Shown: positions 11,201 to 21,400 of the stretch, piece by piece
Layout of the letters: each line of letters starts with the position of its first letter
Numbering within the stretch: position 1 is the stretch's first letter
DNA from: Rotaria sp. Silwood1
Lineage: Eukaryota; Rotifera; Eurotatoria; Philodinida; Philodinidae
Direction: 5' to 3'
Assembly (NCBI GenBank): GCA_905250075.1
Contig: CAJNOP010000035.1
Coordinates: forward strand, 434,001 to 498,000
Length of the DNA: 64,000 nucleotides
Notes under the pieces: generated by a model
What the model saw: the letters and a program-made list of their open reading frames with translations, nothing else
Told to the model about the DNA's origin: nothing
The model's database searches: none
Position numbers and translations under genes: made by a program

Positions 11201-14060
11201 TGAAGAAACAACAAAATTAATGATTCCACTTCTTAGATTTAATTTTCATAAAGGTAAAAGGTTTTTATTTCAATAGATAAAATTAAAAAAACAAGATTTA
11301 TAATCTTTGAAGGTATTCGTACTGTGGCTGCTGAATCTTTACCATATTTACTTGATTGTGTTAAATTACGTGATAATGATTATGCTTGTCAATTATGGCA
11401 ATATATGAATAAAGAATTATTTAAAGCAATTGAAATTGAATCTGATCATGAAGTACTTGGTGAATTATTTTTATCATTAAGCAAAGTAAAAGAAAAAATA
11501 AATAAATTTCTTTATTCGATATTTGTCTTTTGAATTTAGTGTATTGAAATATTAGGTGTATTAAGTTTAACAGGAAATGAATTAAAAGAATTAACAATCA
11601 TTCTTGATAATCATCTTAAAAAACATTTTGAACGGTCAAATGAACGTGCTGAAAAACGACATGATGAAGATTATGATGAAGAAACCGAAGAAGAAATGGT
11701 TGAAGAAGATGCTTGTGATGCATATATATTAACTCGTTTATCGAATATAATTCATTCACTTTTAATAACATATAAAGATTCATATTTGGTTTATTTTGAT
11801 ACATTAGTACCACATTTTAATGCTCTTATACAACCAACACGTTCAATATCTGATCGTCAATGTGCGTTATGTATATTTGATGATGTAATTCAATTTACTG
11901 GTGCATATTCACATCGCTATTCGCAATTTTTTCTTGCACGTATGGCCGAAAGTCTTGCTGATTCATCACCTGAAGTAAATTTTTATTTCTTTATTATTAT
12001 TATTATTATTATATATCTTCTTTATAGATTCGTCAAGCTGCTGCATATGGATTTGGTGTAATGGGAAGGAATGGTGGTCCTGTTTATGCACATGCATGTG
12101 CTGAAGCATTACCTCTTTTATTTACTCTTATTAGTGTATCAGATAGTCGTTCAACAGAAAATAATACAGCAACTGAAAATGCAATTAGTGCAGTTACAAA
12201 AATATTTAAATATAATAATTCATATGTTGATAATCTTGATAAAGTAAAAGAAATATTTTTTTGTTTAAAAAAAGCGCAATTTATTTCCTTTTTTTTACGA
12301 TAGCTTCATCAAGTTTGGTTTTCTTGGCTTCCAATTCATGAAGATACAGAAGAAATACCATATGTTTATGATTATTTATGTGATTTAATTGAATCGTATG
12401 TGTGAGAAATTTTAAAGTATTTTTATGAAGATTTTATTTTAGAAATAATCCGATTATTATTGGACAAAATAATTCAAATATATGTAATGTGATTAATTTA
12501 TTTACTGATGCATTTGCTAAATCATCGATTGAAGTTAATTCAGTTATTGGTCAACGTATGATGCTCATTTTACAACAAATTCAAGTTAGTTTTTGTTTTC
12601 TTAGATTGAATATTGAGATCGTAGCATATAGTTAATTATATGTTTGCACAATACATTATCTTGTGCAATTATTTTGAGACCACTTCTTTATCTAAATCTA
12701 AATCTAAATAATCTGTTATACTTTATTTTTATTTTAGACTGCAAATATAAATTTACCATTAACTTCAACTAGTTTATTACAAAACATATTCTCAACACAT
12801 ATTGTTCCTCCACGTTTGGCACCAACGGTTGATCAAGTATATCGAAATAATGACTTAATTAACCAATCTTTACAACTTGTGCCGTATATTTTATTAAGTG
12901 AACGCTCATTACAAATTTTAAAAAAATGTGATAAAGCTAATGATACTAAAAATGACATTATACAACATATTATTGAACGAATGCAAGTGATTGAAATTAC
13001 TGTTGATGAGAAAAGATTGAAGTATTGTTCAATTGATGGTATATCTTATAAATCATCAGATGATACTTATATATTACAAATTAATAAAGAATTATTTGAA
13101 GATTGTATCAATGCCTTCAATCAACCAATGGTATTAAACAAAGCAAAATTACGTTTAGTAATATCTATTTGTCATGAATTTATACATCATAAAATACACA
13201 AATATTTACTAAATGATAAATGGTCAAAAGCAAAAAATGAAAAAACTCCACCAGAACTAGTAGAATCTGGTTTTTATTGGGAAAAGCACGTTATTGGTGG
13301 TCGTGTGGTTAAGATCAATAAAACTATTTATTCATTTATTACGAACAATGGTGAAAAAATTGATCTTGAAGATGATTTATGTGCGTTTTTATTGGACAAA
13401 GTAAATTATGATGATGAAAATTCTAATGCTTATTCCAGAAAAGAAAAACAACAATTACAATCAGGTGTTTCTATTAAAAGATCAAGAAAGAAAATTGAAC
13501 GTTTATATCTTGATTTAAATGGTACACAAAAATCGAAGAAAACAAGATCAGAACCATATCAAACATATCGCTTAACACCAATCCATCCAATTTTTGCTGA
13601 AATAACACTCGAAAATGATACCAATGATGATATTATTTATCCAGATCTTCCTCAAAATTGCGGTGCTTTACGTGCATATTTATACAAATATCTTGAAGAT
13701 GATGGTGAAATGTTCAGTGTTGATTTACCTATAAATGATTATGATTGGACATGTAGTGGTTTACGAGAACGTTGTCGTGCAACACCATATTTATTACCTG
13801 ATTATGTTATTATAAAACCAAATGAATCAAAAACATTTACAATAAAATTAATGGAAATAACAACAGATAATGAAGAAGAAAATATGAAAATCACTGGTCA
13901 TTATTATTTAGAAATAGAAATAGGTTATAACACAAACGATGCAGATGATCTTTATGTTGGTGAAAGAACAATTGAATTTAATATCGAATATGATAATGGA
14001 ATGAACAATGATGAAAATATTGATGCTGAACAACAAGAAATGCCAGTCTTAAAACAATAA
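8260..14060 (+). CDS. IPO5: Importin-5 (RanBP5/karyopherin beta-3) with an in-frame HExxH C-terminal extension
   Basis: Nuclear import receptor built of HEAT repeats; it carries ribosomal proteins and histones through the pore and releases them on RanGTP. Twenty exons: 8260-8361, 8417-8497, 8548-8906, 8967-9165, 9306-9431, 9485-9611, 9658-9745, 9795-9901, 9958-10082, 10138-10401, 10455-10555, 10614-10731, 10784-11059, 11115-11253, 11313-11485, 11540-11974, 12028-12243, 12304-12395, 12443-12584 and 12738-14060. The first 19 give 1090 codons, matching human IPO5 (1097 aa) end to end. Landmarks: [68 protein letters not shown] [48 protein letters not shown]. Exon 20 continues the importin frame ([11 protein letters not shown]) but then runs on for about 410 codons, giving 1530 aa. 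Start chosen at the first ATG before SSSEEQVF. Importin identity is very firm; the fused tail depends on the last splice. Confidence 0.92.
11984..12012 (+). repeat. (ATT)n microsatellite in an IPO5 intron
   Basis: A short TTATTATTATTATT run fills the middle of the 53-bp intron between exons 16 and 17. Confidence 0.7.
12816..14060 (+). other. HExxH zinc-metalloprotease-like region within the last IPO5 exon
   Basis: An intronless 1.3-kb open region in frame with importin-5. It holds HEFIHH at 13173-13190 (fusion residues about 1236-1241), preceded by a helix KLRLVISIC and followed by [20 protein letters not shown]. HExxH plus a downstream ESGxxxE..xGG pattern is typical of zinc-dependent peptidase-like proteins of fungi and bacteria (pattern recollection, not a search). 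A Lys/Arg-rich linker follows, then a probably beta-rich C-terminal domain ending VLKQ. The first ATG in this frame is at 12981, so a stand-alone protein of 359 aa is the alternative to fusion. No splice signal or stop separates it from the importin exon, and the next gene down is a broken trehalase 85 bp away. Function unknown; it may be of foreign origin. Confidence 0.6.
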
Positions 14061-14145
14061 ATTTTTTATCCTGTTGTAAATAGAGGTATGTATATGTTTG
14101 TTTATTTCAGTTATAATGTATTTATGTTTGTTAGTTTTGTTTTAG

Positions 14146-15255
14146 CATATCCGATCAATTTTATTATGAATTATTCGAAGCCGTACAAATGCAATGTATA
14201 TTTTCTGATCCAAAAACATTTTGTGATGCTATTCCACATAATCTTAGTGCAAATGATATTCTTGATTTACATCAACAAGAATTGACTAAACCAACATTTA
14301 ATTTAACTTCATTTATTTCCAAGAATTTTATTCTATCAAATCAACAACAGTTGTACCTGATAAATGGATAATTGAAGAACATTGCCATCGTTTATGACCA
14401 TTATTAACATCAACAACAAAACATGAAAATTTTTCATCATTTATTGATGTTCAACATCCATTTGTTGTATCTGGTGAACATTTTAGAGAATTTTATTATT
14501 GGGATACTTATTTTATTATGTTAGATTTACTTTGATCAAATGAAACACAATTAATAAATAATATGTTAGATAATTTTACTGATTTAATTCGAAAATTGGA
14601 TTTATTCCAAATGGTAATCAATATTATTATGAAGATCGATCTCAACCACCATTGTTTTCATTAATGACTGATTTAGTTAATAAAACAGACAAATATAAGA
14701 ATGAATTAGAATAAAAGAATAACAATTTTGAATGACAAAAAGAAGTATTACACTTAATGATGGAACACTTTATATCGATATTATGATGAATTATATGATC
14801 GACCAGGACCAGAAGCATATGTTGAAGCTATAGAAACAACAACTAAAAAGAATAATACAAATATTTATGTTTATCTTCGAGCAGCTGCTGAAACGAGTTG
14901 GGATTTTAGTTCTCGATGAATGGAAGATGAAAAAGATTTATGAACAATAATAACAGTAAATATTCTTCCTGTTGATCTTAATTGTTTATTATATCATTTA
15001 GAATTAATATTAAACAAACAAAATGAAGCTGAACGTCGTCGACAAGTTATACACAAATATATGCAGTCATCTGATCCGAAATGTTTTTACTGATAATAAG
15101 TATATAAAAAAACAACCAAGAAATCGATTAACATTAGCATGATCATTTCATATATTTTTTCCTCTAGAGCAAAACATGGAAGGATCCATGTCAGTAACGG
15201 AAACAAAACGACAGAATGATGGGAATGACTATATTGAATTAGATACAAAATACAG
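14146..15255 (+). pseudogene. Trehalase (GH37) pseudogene
   Basis: Conceptual translation across frames gives a trehalase. N-terminal part: FYYELFEAVQMQCIFSDPKTF. Signature 1 is HPFVVSGEHFREFYYWDTYF (family consensus PGGRFxExYxWDxY). Then FIPNGNQYYYEDRSQPPLFS, YDELYDRPGPEAYVEA, signature 2 AAAETSWDFSSR, and ILPVDLNCLLYHLE. Breaks: frameshifts near 14345, 14595, 14745 and 15090; TAA at 14712; TGA at 14395, 14533, 14733, 14917, 14941 and 15140. At least three TGAs fall where the family has Trp (LWP, FW.K, SSRW). Functional trehalase splits trehalose into two glucose. Bdelloids dry without detectable trehalose, yet trehalase genes of horizontal origin are reported from them (established knowledge), so a decayed copy fits. 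The first exon is not visible; from 15170 the similarity fades. Confidence 0.85.
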
Positions 15256-15398
15256 GTATATCGTGTCGACTATTTCTTGTTGTTTTATATAAAAACATTT
15301 TTCTTCAGTGGTTCATAATCAAAACCAAATAATGATGTATCTATTCCATCATATTACTCTTCTTTCATTTCTTCATTTCTTTTCATTTCTCTTTTTAG

Positions 15399-16127
15399 TT
15401 TTCTCATCGTTATCTTCAATGTCAAAGTTCAATGCCTATTGCTATTCTTCGATCATATATACAATAAATTTTACCACATTCTTCTATGATACGAGTAAAC
15501 ATTCCATTCCATTTTTCACCATCATCATCCCTTTCTTTAGGTTCCACTTTATGATTCAAATGATCGATTATTGAAAGATTCAGATCTTCTGAGTACATTA
15601 AAAACTTCAACATCATTATTTTATATTCCAATTCGTTTTACATTATTTAATCGAATCACATCACTTGATCATTGTTTATGTTCATCATCATCATCAATAC
15701 AACAAAAAACTTTATCATATTTATCATCTTCAACTATAATTAAACGTGAAACAATTGATCAAATACTTTCAACTTGTTCATTAATTCCACCATCATCATC
15801 ATCAGTTATTTTACCTTGTTTATCATTATCATCATATTCAAGTGAATTATCAAATTCAATTTCAATAGTTAATCTTCTAACTCCACCATTATCACATTCG
15901 TCATCATCATATTTAAATGAAAATAATCTAAATGATCAATCAATATTTGACGAAATAACATCACAATTTGGTGAAATATGTCCACCATTACCAAAAAATC
16001 ACGAAATCGTTGATCAGGAAAACTGCTTTCAGCATATTCATCAAATATTCCACTTGATCTAAGTCTTAAAAACCGTCCATTATCATTCGATTTATTTTCT
16101 TCACAAAAAAAATGGTTCAAAACATAA
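15399..16127 (+). pseudogene. Broken Ser-rich gene, possibly a PCGF-type RAWUL protein
   Basis: Piece one reads HRYLQCQSSMPIAILRSYIQ, a TAA, then ILPHSSMIR. A 46-bp GT-AG intron (15495-15540) joins it to VPLYDSNDRLLKDSDLLSTL and FYIPIRFTLFNR. This order resembles the RAWUL domain of Polycomb RING proteins (KYLRC...T..HL.KFI...L.....V.LLY....L.D..TL), but that is a remembered pattern and weak. A serine-rich tail from TCA triplets follows (15680-15940). A frame change near 16010, with TGA beside it, is needed to reach IPLDLSLKNRPLSFDLFSS and the TAA at 16125. Coding-like composition throughout, but interrupted at least three times. Could be another Ser-rich protein altogether. Confidence 0.4.
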
Positions 16128-17007
16128 TTCTTTTCTTTTCTCTTGTTTAAGTGATACATTAAGTTGTTCTACATTGTTGTTTATTTGTATTTATGCATAG
16201 AAAACTAAATAGATTTTCAGTTACACAGCATGAAATTGAAACGAAAACGAGCGGTTGATTATGTTATCCTAGTCATTTATGAACAAATTAGATATGTATA
16301 GTATTTGAATTGTGTGTAAAAAAAAGATTGAAGATTCATGTTGTGTTGGTTGCTTTCACGAAATGAGCGTTTGTCAAGATAGAAAAGTTGAGTGATAGAT
16401 GATGCGAAGAAGAGAAAAGAAAATAAGTTGATATCGAATTCCATTCTACCATCAGTTAATTTGCAATAGACATGTTTTAATCGAACAAATTTTCTGGATT
16501 ATAGTTCCATCTATAAATCACTGTTATTGTTAATGAAAATGAAGATTGGAAACTAGTTAGTACTATATTGTAGCCTGGAGCATTCATCCACCTGCCTAAC
16601 TAAGATCAGAAACATGTGTATATCGTTCCTTAGATCGTCTTTACCTTGACGATGATGAGGATTGAAAGTTAAATAGCGGTTATTTCTCACGCTATGAAAA
16701 ATAAAAAAATTATTTTTATTAAGTTTGTTATGCTATTTCTACAAATGTCGTTAATTTCCTATTTGATTAGTGATATCTGTCATAATCATTGACGAGAGGG
16801 TGTATTGTTTATTAAAATGGCGTCATAAAGCCCAATCCTACGTGAAAAAATACACTTCGAATATTTTTTATCCTCTTAGTCGTAACAATCAAGAATAGTG
16901 GAGTCGAGTCACATTAACTCGTCATTTATTTACTATTTAACTGATTCATAAGAGCTATTTAGTGATATTTTCAAGTAAATAAATAACCTATTTTGATAAA
17001 ATCTTAT
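16128..17007. other. Intergenic, nothing recognised
   Basis: AT-rich sequence between two pseudogenes; no coding frame, RNA gene or paired repeat was made out. Confidence 0.5.
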
Positions 17008-17576
17008 TTAGGGTTAACCATAAGTTCGGATCACGATGTTTAAAATTTTCTAAAAATATCGACAGGTTTATTGTATGAATACATAGTAGAGTGCCTCGTC
17101 TACAACAGCGTGTTGAGGACTGATCAACAGTTCCGATAACATCAAATAAAAATATAAAAAGAAAGAAATGCTTTCAGTTTTATTTTATTAAATGTTCAAA
17201 ATAGTCAACATTATTATTTACACAAAGTTCCATCCTCTCTAACCGTTTCTAGAAAGTTTTTAAAACTCTTTTTCTGCAATATTTTTCCCTACTTTGAAAA
17301 TCTCCTGAACTAGCGATTCTTCCTTTGCTTGATCAGGCAAATTGCTCTTGATATAACCATTTAGCCAAAACTCTCATGGTGCAAGATCTGGTGAATATGG
17401 TGAATGAGGCATTATTTCTTTTTATATTTTTATTTCTTGTTTTCGAAGCTTTTGGTCACTCCCGAATACATTATTATAGAGGAGGCATTCTACTATATAT
17501 TCATGCAACAAACTTTCGATATTAACTACTTTATAAAATTTTAAACACCGTGATCAGAACCTTTGGTTAACCCTAA
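17008..17576 (-). mobile_element. Deleted mariner-family transposon
   Basis: Ends are inverted repeats of about 40 bp: the left starts TTAGGGTTAACCATAAGTTC and the right, reverse-complemented, starts TTAGGGTTAACCAAAGGTTC; both continue with GATCACG(A/G)TGTTTAAAATTTT. On the minus strand the interior (about 17410 down to 17165) reads HSPYSPDLAP, then a stop, then EFWLNGYIKSNLPDQ. This is the third-Asp region of mariner DD34D transposases (consensus PYSPDLAPxDYxLF). Several in-frame stops and a length of 569 bp show a dead, internally deleted copy. The target duplication is not clear; TA flanks were not confirmed. Confidence 0.85.
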
Positions 17577-17607
17577 GTATTTATGTCTTATTAAATAGCG
17601 AACAGTA

Positions 17608-18416
17608 ATGGCTTCCGATCAATCTCATATCGATAATCAAATAAACTCAAGCGAAAATGAAATTTTTAATTGATAAATCTTCAATAAATACTGATGAAGA
17701 AGAAGAAGCAACAGTACTCAAATGAAATGAAGAAACAATTCTTACAAAATCATTAATATCAAATAATGCAACCTCAACACGTAGAATATCAGTATCATCA
17801 ACAAATTCAAAAATTAGTAATTATCCGGATATATATCGAATATGTCATTGTGAAGGTACTAATGATGAACCATTAATATCTCCATGATTATGTTTGGGTA
17901 CAATGCAATATTTACATCAATCATGTTTACAACGTTGGATGAAAAGTGCCAGTGTTAAATCATGTGAATTATGTAAATTTGAATTTATAATGCATTCTGA
18001 ACTAAAACCAATTAAACAGGTTTTTAAAATAATATTAGTTTTTTTGTATTTGTTGATTGAAAAAGTTTTGTTTTTTTGTTTAGCGGCAAAAATTAGAAAT
18101 GAATGTTATTGAAAGACGAAAAATAATGTGTTCTATTGCATTTAATTTAATTGCTGTTACATGTGTTCTTTGGTCACTTTATGTTTTAATTGAAAAAGCA
18201 CGAGAAGAAGTTAAAGCTGGAAAACTTCGTAAGTTTATTTAAAAGATTTTAAGATGATGATTGTTTTTTTAGAACGATCATTTTGGACTAAATTAATTGT
18301 TGTAGCTATTAGTTTTACTGGTGAATTGGTAGAAAAATCATTCGAAAGAATTATTATTTAATATTTTGAATTTTTTTTAGGTATTTCTTTATGTTCAGTG
18401 TAAAATGTATCTTGAG
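17608..18416 (+). pseudogene. MARCH1/8-type RING-CH ubiquitin ligase pseudogene
   Basis: Exons read 17608-18019, 18084-18228, 18273-18328 and 18381-18416. RING-CH features: RICHCEGTNDEPLISP, then LCLGTMQYLHQSCLQRW and SCELCKFEFIM. These are followed by the [25 protein letters not shown] transmembrane segment, then FWTKLIVVAISFTGEL and LYVQCKMYLE. This matches MARCHF1/8 closely. Such proteins ubiquitinate membrane proteins for endosomal sorting. Breaks: a frame change near 17660 after MASDQSHIDNQ, TGA at 17723-17725, and TGA at 17885-17887 replacing a zinc-binding Cys of the RING-CH. The C-terminal tail after LE is not found. Splice sites remain intact, so inactivation looks recent. Confidence 0.85.
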
Positions 18417-21400
18417 GTAAAATTAAAAAAACTAGATTTATTGGTTATATTCTTAAATTCTTTTAGCTTTATTAAAAAGATTCTTCTTTTTTAATATGAT
18501 TAGTTAGGTTTTGAAGCTGAAGTTCATAGATTGTGATACTAAGACATAGAGATGTATATAAATAAGTGATTTATACAAACGAATCAAAAGTCTGATTCAT
18601 TGCTGTTTAAACACAACTCGTCTATCTGGTATAATATTTATACTACATATTACAGTTATTAATCATGAGCTAAAACAATCTTGACTGCACAAAAGTCTCG
18701 GATAACATCTAGACAAAGTTATTTCATTATAGAAATAACAACAATTGACAGTGCGAATTAGAATAAATATTCATATTGCATCCATCTGAATCGCCGCCTA
18801 CAAATTTTTATTACGTATCAGTGTATCGAACTATCAGCAACTTGTGTTGCAAGTAGTACTGTGCAGCTGGGTACTACATTGATTTCTGATAGCTAGTCAT
18901 GTTTACAATGTATCATAGAGTTCAATCCTCTGTCTGTTAATATGCTAATGATTTTGATTGAAAAATTCTAATTCCATCTTATGCATGTGTTTTGAATGTT
19001 GAAAAATAGATGTCTTTTCAGTTTTCTATTTATATATGTGCGTCGAAATCATTTAGTCTTACTCAATCGCTATGATATTAATGGACTGTTTATCTGTCGC
19101 CATGCGATTTGTTATAACAATAATGATAAATAAGGCAAAATGCAATGCCAATTGACTCATCGAATGATTGTAAGTCAGTGGACAGTTAGCCCGCATCGGA
19201 CATGTTCCTTTTTCAGCTTTCATCATTCATATCAGGATTTCGATGAATGTCATCAAATGAAGGTACTCATTTGACTGTATAAACAATACAAACCAGCATA
19301 CGAAGATCAATTGTCGATTAAGTGAGAGACAAAACTTTTTGTCTATGAAGTATTCTTATCTGTACGACTGATGAATGTAAAACTTTAAATATTAGATAGA
19401 ATATTGATCTCGATCGACGTAGTCATTTCTAACAAAAATGAAGGCAACTCTATTAACCATGATCAACAAAGGAAGGCATGCAAGAAATTTCTAGGAGTCG
19501 TTTGATTTTTAGTTCTTTAGAAAGAACTATACTGCAAGTAAATGATCGGAGACTATATAGAAAACGTTCGAAGAAATTTTAGAACTTCACAGATTTTCAT
19601 AGCCTAGTGTTAAATGTTTGAATCAAGTGGGTTGATTAATAACAAAATCGACATCTATATCCTATGAAAATAAAACAGATATTGATTTATTTTATAAATA
19701 ATTAAATCAGACTATTCGACTATAGTTAATTTATAGTTCTTCTCAATATGAGCTTATTAAAATTTGCTAATGTGATAAACACCGGCTAGTTGCACATTCT
19801 ATTTATTTTGAATACCAGAAAAAATTGTTGATTGATAAATGATGAGTACAAATATTTCCGTACGAGAACTCTCACCACCAAAAAGGTAAGTGAGTAAAAA
19901 CACCCAAGATAAATATAAAGCTTGCTGGAAGGTCAATGAATTATATCAGAGATTGAGATGAATAAGACAATTTTCATTCAGATTTGAATCAAGTCAGCTC
20001 GTCTGAGTTTATTTGTGTCGTATAGAGTTTTTCGTTCATTCGATTTGATATCAATCTTTGGAATATATTTGTCAATGCAATCAAATATTAAAATTTGAAT
20101 AAGAAAATATAATAGGCTTCATCTCTTTCTGATGAATCAACCTTAGTAAATAGTAACAAAACAATTAGTCGTTGTTACAACTACATAATAGAACAGATTT
20201 CTGTATGACAGTTTTAATTTTTCAACATAGTAACAATATCAACATAAAATAGATAAAGTGGCAAGAGGGTGTGGGGTGTGGGTGGGTGGGTGAAGATGAC
20301 ATGAATACTATGCCTACACCCACACCCATCTTTTCAATATCTCTCAAGAACGTGTTCAAAACTCGTTAATATTAGCTTTTGAACGATTGATAGATATTAA
20401 AATATCAGTCCACATGAAAACTATTCATTTTACTTTGTTATGGCAGGAGATATCTGTCGTGCCATAAGTATGTTCTCTCTTCTTTTCCTTTCGGTTTCAT
20501 TCTATCACGTTTACAATCATCCCATTCTTCTTCTCGTATCTGTTCTATTTAAACCAGTGTTAGTGTTTGAGAAAGGGGATTATTTCCAGGCGATTTTGTA
20601 AAAAGAAGAATGAAGGGCGAAAATAAAGAAGAAGACTGTAACATACTTCTAATTATTATTATTGATCTGGAAAATTGAGATTAATTTATATTGCTTTCAA
20701 CAGAAATCTATACTATTTGATTGCTTATATTTTTCTAGTTAAGTCTTTCTTAATAAGCATTCGATCACAACTATAGATAATTCATACAGTTCAATGCTTA
20801 GAAGAGCTAATAAAGTAAAATGAGATAATTTTCTATGTGACATTCTTAACAATGAATGAATAAAACAATATCGATGACTGTTTTCTTCTCCTGTAACTTT
20901 TTCGACAAAATAATTTGTCATATAAAATATATTCATATCTTAAATTAAAATCTTATATTTATAGTGCATGTCATATACCAATGAATGTTATACGAATTTT
21001 TTCTCTTGTCTTTCTCTATTCAAAAACAATCATGAGACAAATCAAACCTGTTTATACAAATATTCATGAGAACAGAAGTAAGTATTATTGCATAAAGATA
21101 AAGAACACATTATGAAAATACTAACGACATACCATAAAAACATATATTTATATGACATAACTATGTCATATCTCTTTTGTAATACGTGCATCAGTGTTCA
21201 ACGAACAGAAAGCCCGCATCCTCATTGACAATCATACTATTTCATCTATTACAAACATAGATTCATACTCAATTTAAGCATGAAGTAACCGCTTCAGTTT
21301 TCCTTTGAACTCAAAACGTTTCAGTGGCATTTCTCATAATTTTCTTTTTTAAAATGAATAATAACTTTCTTTATTTTTTAGTTTTTCATGCATACAATTT

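Noticed and set aside
12816-14060. The 414-codon frame as a separate gene starting at TTG 12816
   Set aside because: TTG is not a credible start here; the frame continues upstream to a splice acceptor at 12737 and joins importin-5 in phase. It is treated as part of exon 20, with a 12981 ATG start kept as the alternative.
15869-16159. Minus-strand frame over the Ser-rich pseudogene
   Set aside because: Created by the TCA-triplet repeats of the plus strand; no domain.
18900-18950. GAGTTCAATCCTC as a possible tRNA T-arm
   Set aside because: The stem does not pair properly and no acceptor, D-arm or anticodon arm could be laid out around it.
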